The translations under genes were made by a program, and so were the position numbers. Of a stretch of 64,000 nt of DNA, positions 62,522 to 64,000 are shown piece after piece. This DNA is from Zavarzinella sp. (GTDB taxonomy: Bacteria; Planctomycetota; Planctomycetia; Gemmatales; Gemmataceae). The first letter of the stretch is position 1. The number at the start of each line of letters is the position of its first letter. A model generated the notes under the pieces. The model was not told the origin of the DNA and did not search any database. It saw only the letters and a program-made list of their open reading frames with translations. Location of the stretch: the NCBI GenBank assembly GCA_041399155.1, contig JAWKTI010000001.1:124001-188000 (forward strand), in the 5' to 3' direction.

Positions 62522-63466
62522 TTATCCATTTGGTGCCGCCACTTTATTGCGGAAGTAATCGAGCGTGCGAGACAAACCTTCCGATCGATCGATTTTCGGT
62601 TCCCAGCCGAGCAATTCTTTTGCCCGGCTGATATCGGGCTTACGCACCTTGGGATCATCCTGTGGCAATTCTTTGTATTCAATTCCACTGCTGCTGCCGG
62701 ATAGCTTCAGAATCTCCTGTGCAAACTCCAGGATGGTAATTTCGGCCGGATTCCCCAGGTTGACTGGCAGATGATAATCGGTCTGTAACAGGCGGTAAAT
62801 CCCTTCCACCAAATCAGTTACGTAACAAAAACTGCGGGTCTGAGAGCCATCTCCATAAATCGTCAGTGGTTCCCCACGCAGTGCCTGACCCATGAAGTTG
62901 GGCAGCACCCGGCCATCATCCAGCCGCATTCGTGGGCCGTAAGTATTAAAAATTCTAATAATGTGTGTGTTTACATTGTGCGTGCGGTGGTAGGCCATCG
63001 TCATCGCTTCCGCAAATCGTTTGGCTTCATCGTAGACCCCACGCACACCGATTGGGTTGACGTTGCCCCAGTAAGACTCCTTTTGTGGGTGCTCAATCGG
63101 GTCGCCATAGACTTCACTGGTGCTGGCTAACAGGTACCTGGCCCCTTTTTCTTTGGCAATGCCCAGCGTCACGTGTGTGCCCAGCGAGCCCACTTTTAAT
63201 GTCTGGATTGGGTAATTCAGATAATCGACCGGACTGGCGGGGCTGGCAAAGTGCAGCACATTATCGATCGGACCTGAAATTTTCAGTGGGAACGAAATAT
63301 TGTGCCCAATGAACTCAAAGCGGGGATTCTCCCGAAATGGATCCAGATTCGACAAACTACCGGTGATAAAATTATCGACGCACACCACATGGTGGCCTTC
63401 TGCCAGAAACCGCTCGCACAGATGCGAGCCAATAAAGCCACCCCCACCGGTAATCAAAGTACGCAC
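62522..63466 (-). CDS. uxs: UDP-glucuronate decarboxylase-like NAD-dependent epimerase
   Basis: A GTG start at 63466 (GAGGAG upstream) gives 314 residues of an extended short-chain dehydrogenase. Residues 4-17 read LITGGGGFIGSHLC, the NAD-binding motif; the VCVDNFITGSLSNLDPF segment is typical of UDP-sugar epimerases. YDEAKRFAEAM near residue 140 holds the catalytic Tyr-x-x-x-Lys, and IRIFNTYGPRMRLDDGRVLPNFMGQALRGEPLTIYGDGSQTRSFCYVTDLVEG is the family core. UXS converts UDP-glucuronate to UDP-xylose; the conserved spacing fits UXS better than GalE, but dTDP-glucose dehydratase-like function cannot be ruled out. Confidence 0.87.
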   Translation of the reverse strand: MRTLITGGGGFIGSHLCERFLAEGHHVVCVDNFITGSLSNLDPFRENPRFEFIGHNISFPLKISGPIDNVLHFASPASPVDYLNYPIQTLKVGSLGTHVTLGIAKEKGARYLLASTSEVYGDPIEHPQKESYWGNVNPIGVRGVYDEAKRFAEAMTMAYHRTHNVNTHIIRIFNTYGPRMRLDDGRVLPNFMGQALRGEPLTIYGDGSQTRSFCYVTDLVEGIYRLLQTDYHLPVNLGNPAEITILEFAQEILKLSGSSSGIEYKELPQDDPKVRKPDISRAKELLGWEPKIDRSEGLSRTLDYFRNKVAAPNG

Positions 63467-63817
63467 ACTTTTCTCCTCTCGTATTCGCCAACTGAAGTAG
63501 ATTTATTCTACAAATTTCCCCACGATCAGCTTTCTCTCGGCTACTGCCCAACCGCATCGACGAAATAACATGTGTGGCGAACCACCCGGTCCAAGGAATT
63601 ACTGCGACGAGACAGCGTATAGTAGCACCTGCTTCTAGCAGGTGTTCGTGTTATTTCAGCGACAGGATGCCGTTGCCATGTGATTGCGAATCTTATTTGT
63701 TGCGATTTTCTCAGCTTTTGCTGTCAAAAAGTGTACTGAGTTGGGTGTCAAGCATCGAGAGACTTGATTAGCTGAATTTCTTACCATCATAAAATCATTC
63801 CAATCTGAGTGAACCTT
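63467..63817. other. 351-base spacer, no supported gene
   Basis: Between the start of uxs and the stop of the right-edge SUKH gene. One short inverted repeat is listed separately. Short plus-strand frames have no ribosome binding site. Confidence 0.4.
63624..63646. terminator. Possible hairpin, AGCACCTGC-TTCTA-GCAGGTGTT
   Basis: A 9-base stem (one G-T pair) with a 5-base loop lies about 170 bases beyond the end of the SUKH gene on the minus strand. It has no T-run on either side, so it is a weak candidate for a terminator or structured RNA. Confidence 0.3.
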
Positions 63818-64000
63818 TTAATCTTCTGACTTGAGTCGATTCCAGAATTCCTGCAGCGTCATTCCTAATTTGAGTAATCGATCCTGAACTGAATCCGTAT
63901 CAGAATCATAAAAATATACTTGTGAATCAGTAGAAAAACAATCAACAAAAAAGTAGTCACCACCGGCATCAACTGCAAAGGGGAAGTACTTTTTTTCTAC
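63818..64000 (-). CDS. SUKH-family (SMI1/KNR4) protein, C-terminal part at window edge
   Basis: The frame runs from the right edge to a TAA at 63818-63820, encoding the last 60 residues of a protein. It reads FAVDAGGDYFFVDCFSTDSQ, then VYFYDSDTDS and LLKLGMTLQEFWNRLK, the C-terminal pattern of SMI1/KNR4-family (SUKH) proteins ('FA.D.GGD.F..D....G.VY..D.D...'). The start and N-terminus lie outside the window. SUKH proteins bind partner proteins and often protect against polymorphic toxins. A degenerate relative lies at 59108-59658. Confidence 0.7.
   Translation of the reverse strand, partial: VEKKYFPFAVDAGGDYFFVDCFSTDSQVYFYDSDTDSVQDRLLKLGMTLQEFWNRLKSED

Noticed and set aside
1..64000. tRNA, rRNA and CRISPR arrays
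   Set aside because: No cloverleaf-like sequences, rRNA cores or regularly spaced direct repeats were recognised by eye; a tRNAscan, Infernal or CRISPR search would settle it.

Overview
The window is a chromosomal stretch from a planctomycete, most likely a Gemmata-type (Gemmatales) lineage. This is inferred from protein families expanded in that phylum: a DUF1559 prepilin-like protein, a cytochrome c/DUF1549/DUF1553 protein coupled to DUF1501, a lone DUF1501 protein, a PVC-type membrane-bound dehydrogenase with HEAT repeats and heme domain, a TIGR03067-like protein, ThuA proteins, Gfo/Idh/MocA oxidoreductases and many small secreted proteins of unknown function. No rRNA, tRNA or CRISPR array was recognised. 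Several starts are GTG or TTG with clear Shine-Dalgarno sequences (folE, the DUF1559 gene, uxs, rarD, and the gene at 59738-60295).

Layout. 1-4.8 kb: a cut FkbM-like methyltransferase, a secreted beta-propeller protein with a KDG kinase, a secreted HExxH protein and small envelope proteins. 4.9-7.4 kb: a two-gene unit of unknown function (soluble helical protein plus polytopic membrane protein). 7.5-13.3 kb: rbfA, a small monooxygenase, a Gfo/Idh/MocA oxidoreductase, dgkA, ThuA, and a bacterial E2-like (ubiquitin-conjugating fold) gene with a 60-residue companion. 13.3-24.6 kb: a Tat-exported serpin, a frameshifted rarD, an ECF sigma factor, threonine aldolase, aroC, DUF1559, folE and a CPBP membrane protease. 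24.7-30.8 kb: a giant dehydrogenase/HEAT/heme/ThuA protein downstream of a partial complex I cluster ordered nuoI-nuoA-nuoB-nuoC. 30.8-43 kb: a second CPBP protease, small membrane proteins, an MFS transporter, a PQQ-type beta-propeller, a DUF3592-like/tandem PH-like gene pair, a tandem WaaP/Kdo-type kinase, a HAD-like phosphatase and a secreted hydrolase-like protein. 43.0-44.25 kb: an IS630-family element with intact inverted repeats and a transposase broken in two places. 44.4-50.7 kb: cytochrome/DUF1549/DUF1553 plus DUF1501 pair, a HEAT-like gene and a second DUF1501 gene. 50.8-58.6 kb: RluA-type pseudouridine synthase, a flavin amine oxidase-like operon, DUF1624-like membrane protein, secreted proteins and a flavin reductase-like protein. 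58.6-64 kb: debris of a WD40 gene and of a SUKH (SMI1/KNR4) gene, an unknown gene, a secreted FAD oxidoreductase, UDP-glucuronate decarboxylase, and the C-terminus of another SUKH protein at the right edge.

The best candidates for something undescribed are the E2-like/60-residue pair (11.3-11.9 kb), the two-gene unit at 4.98-7.4 kb, the tandem kinase at 39.4 kb and the SUKH/WD40 decay zone. All functional statements come from motif reading without database searches.
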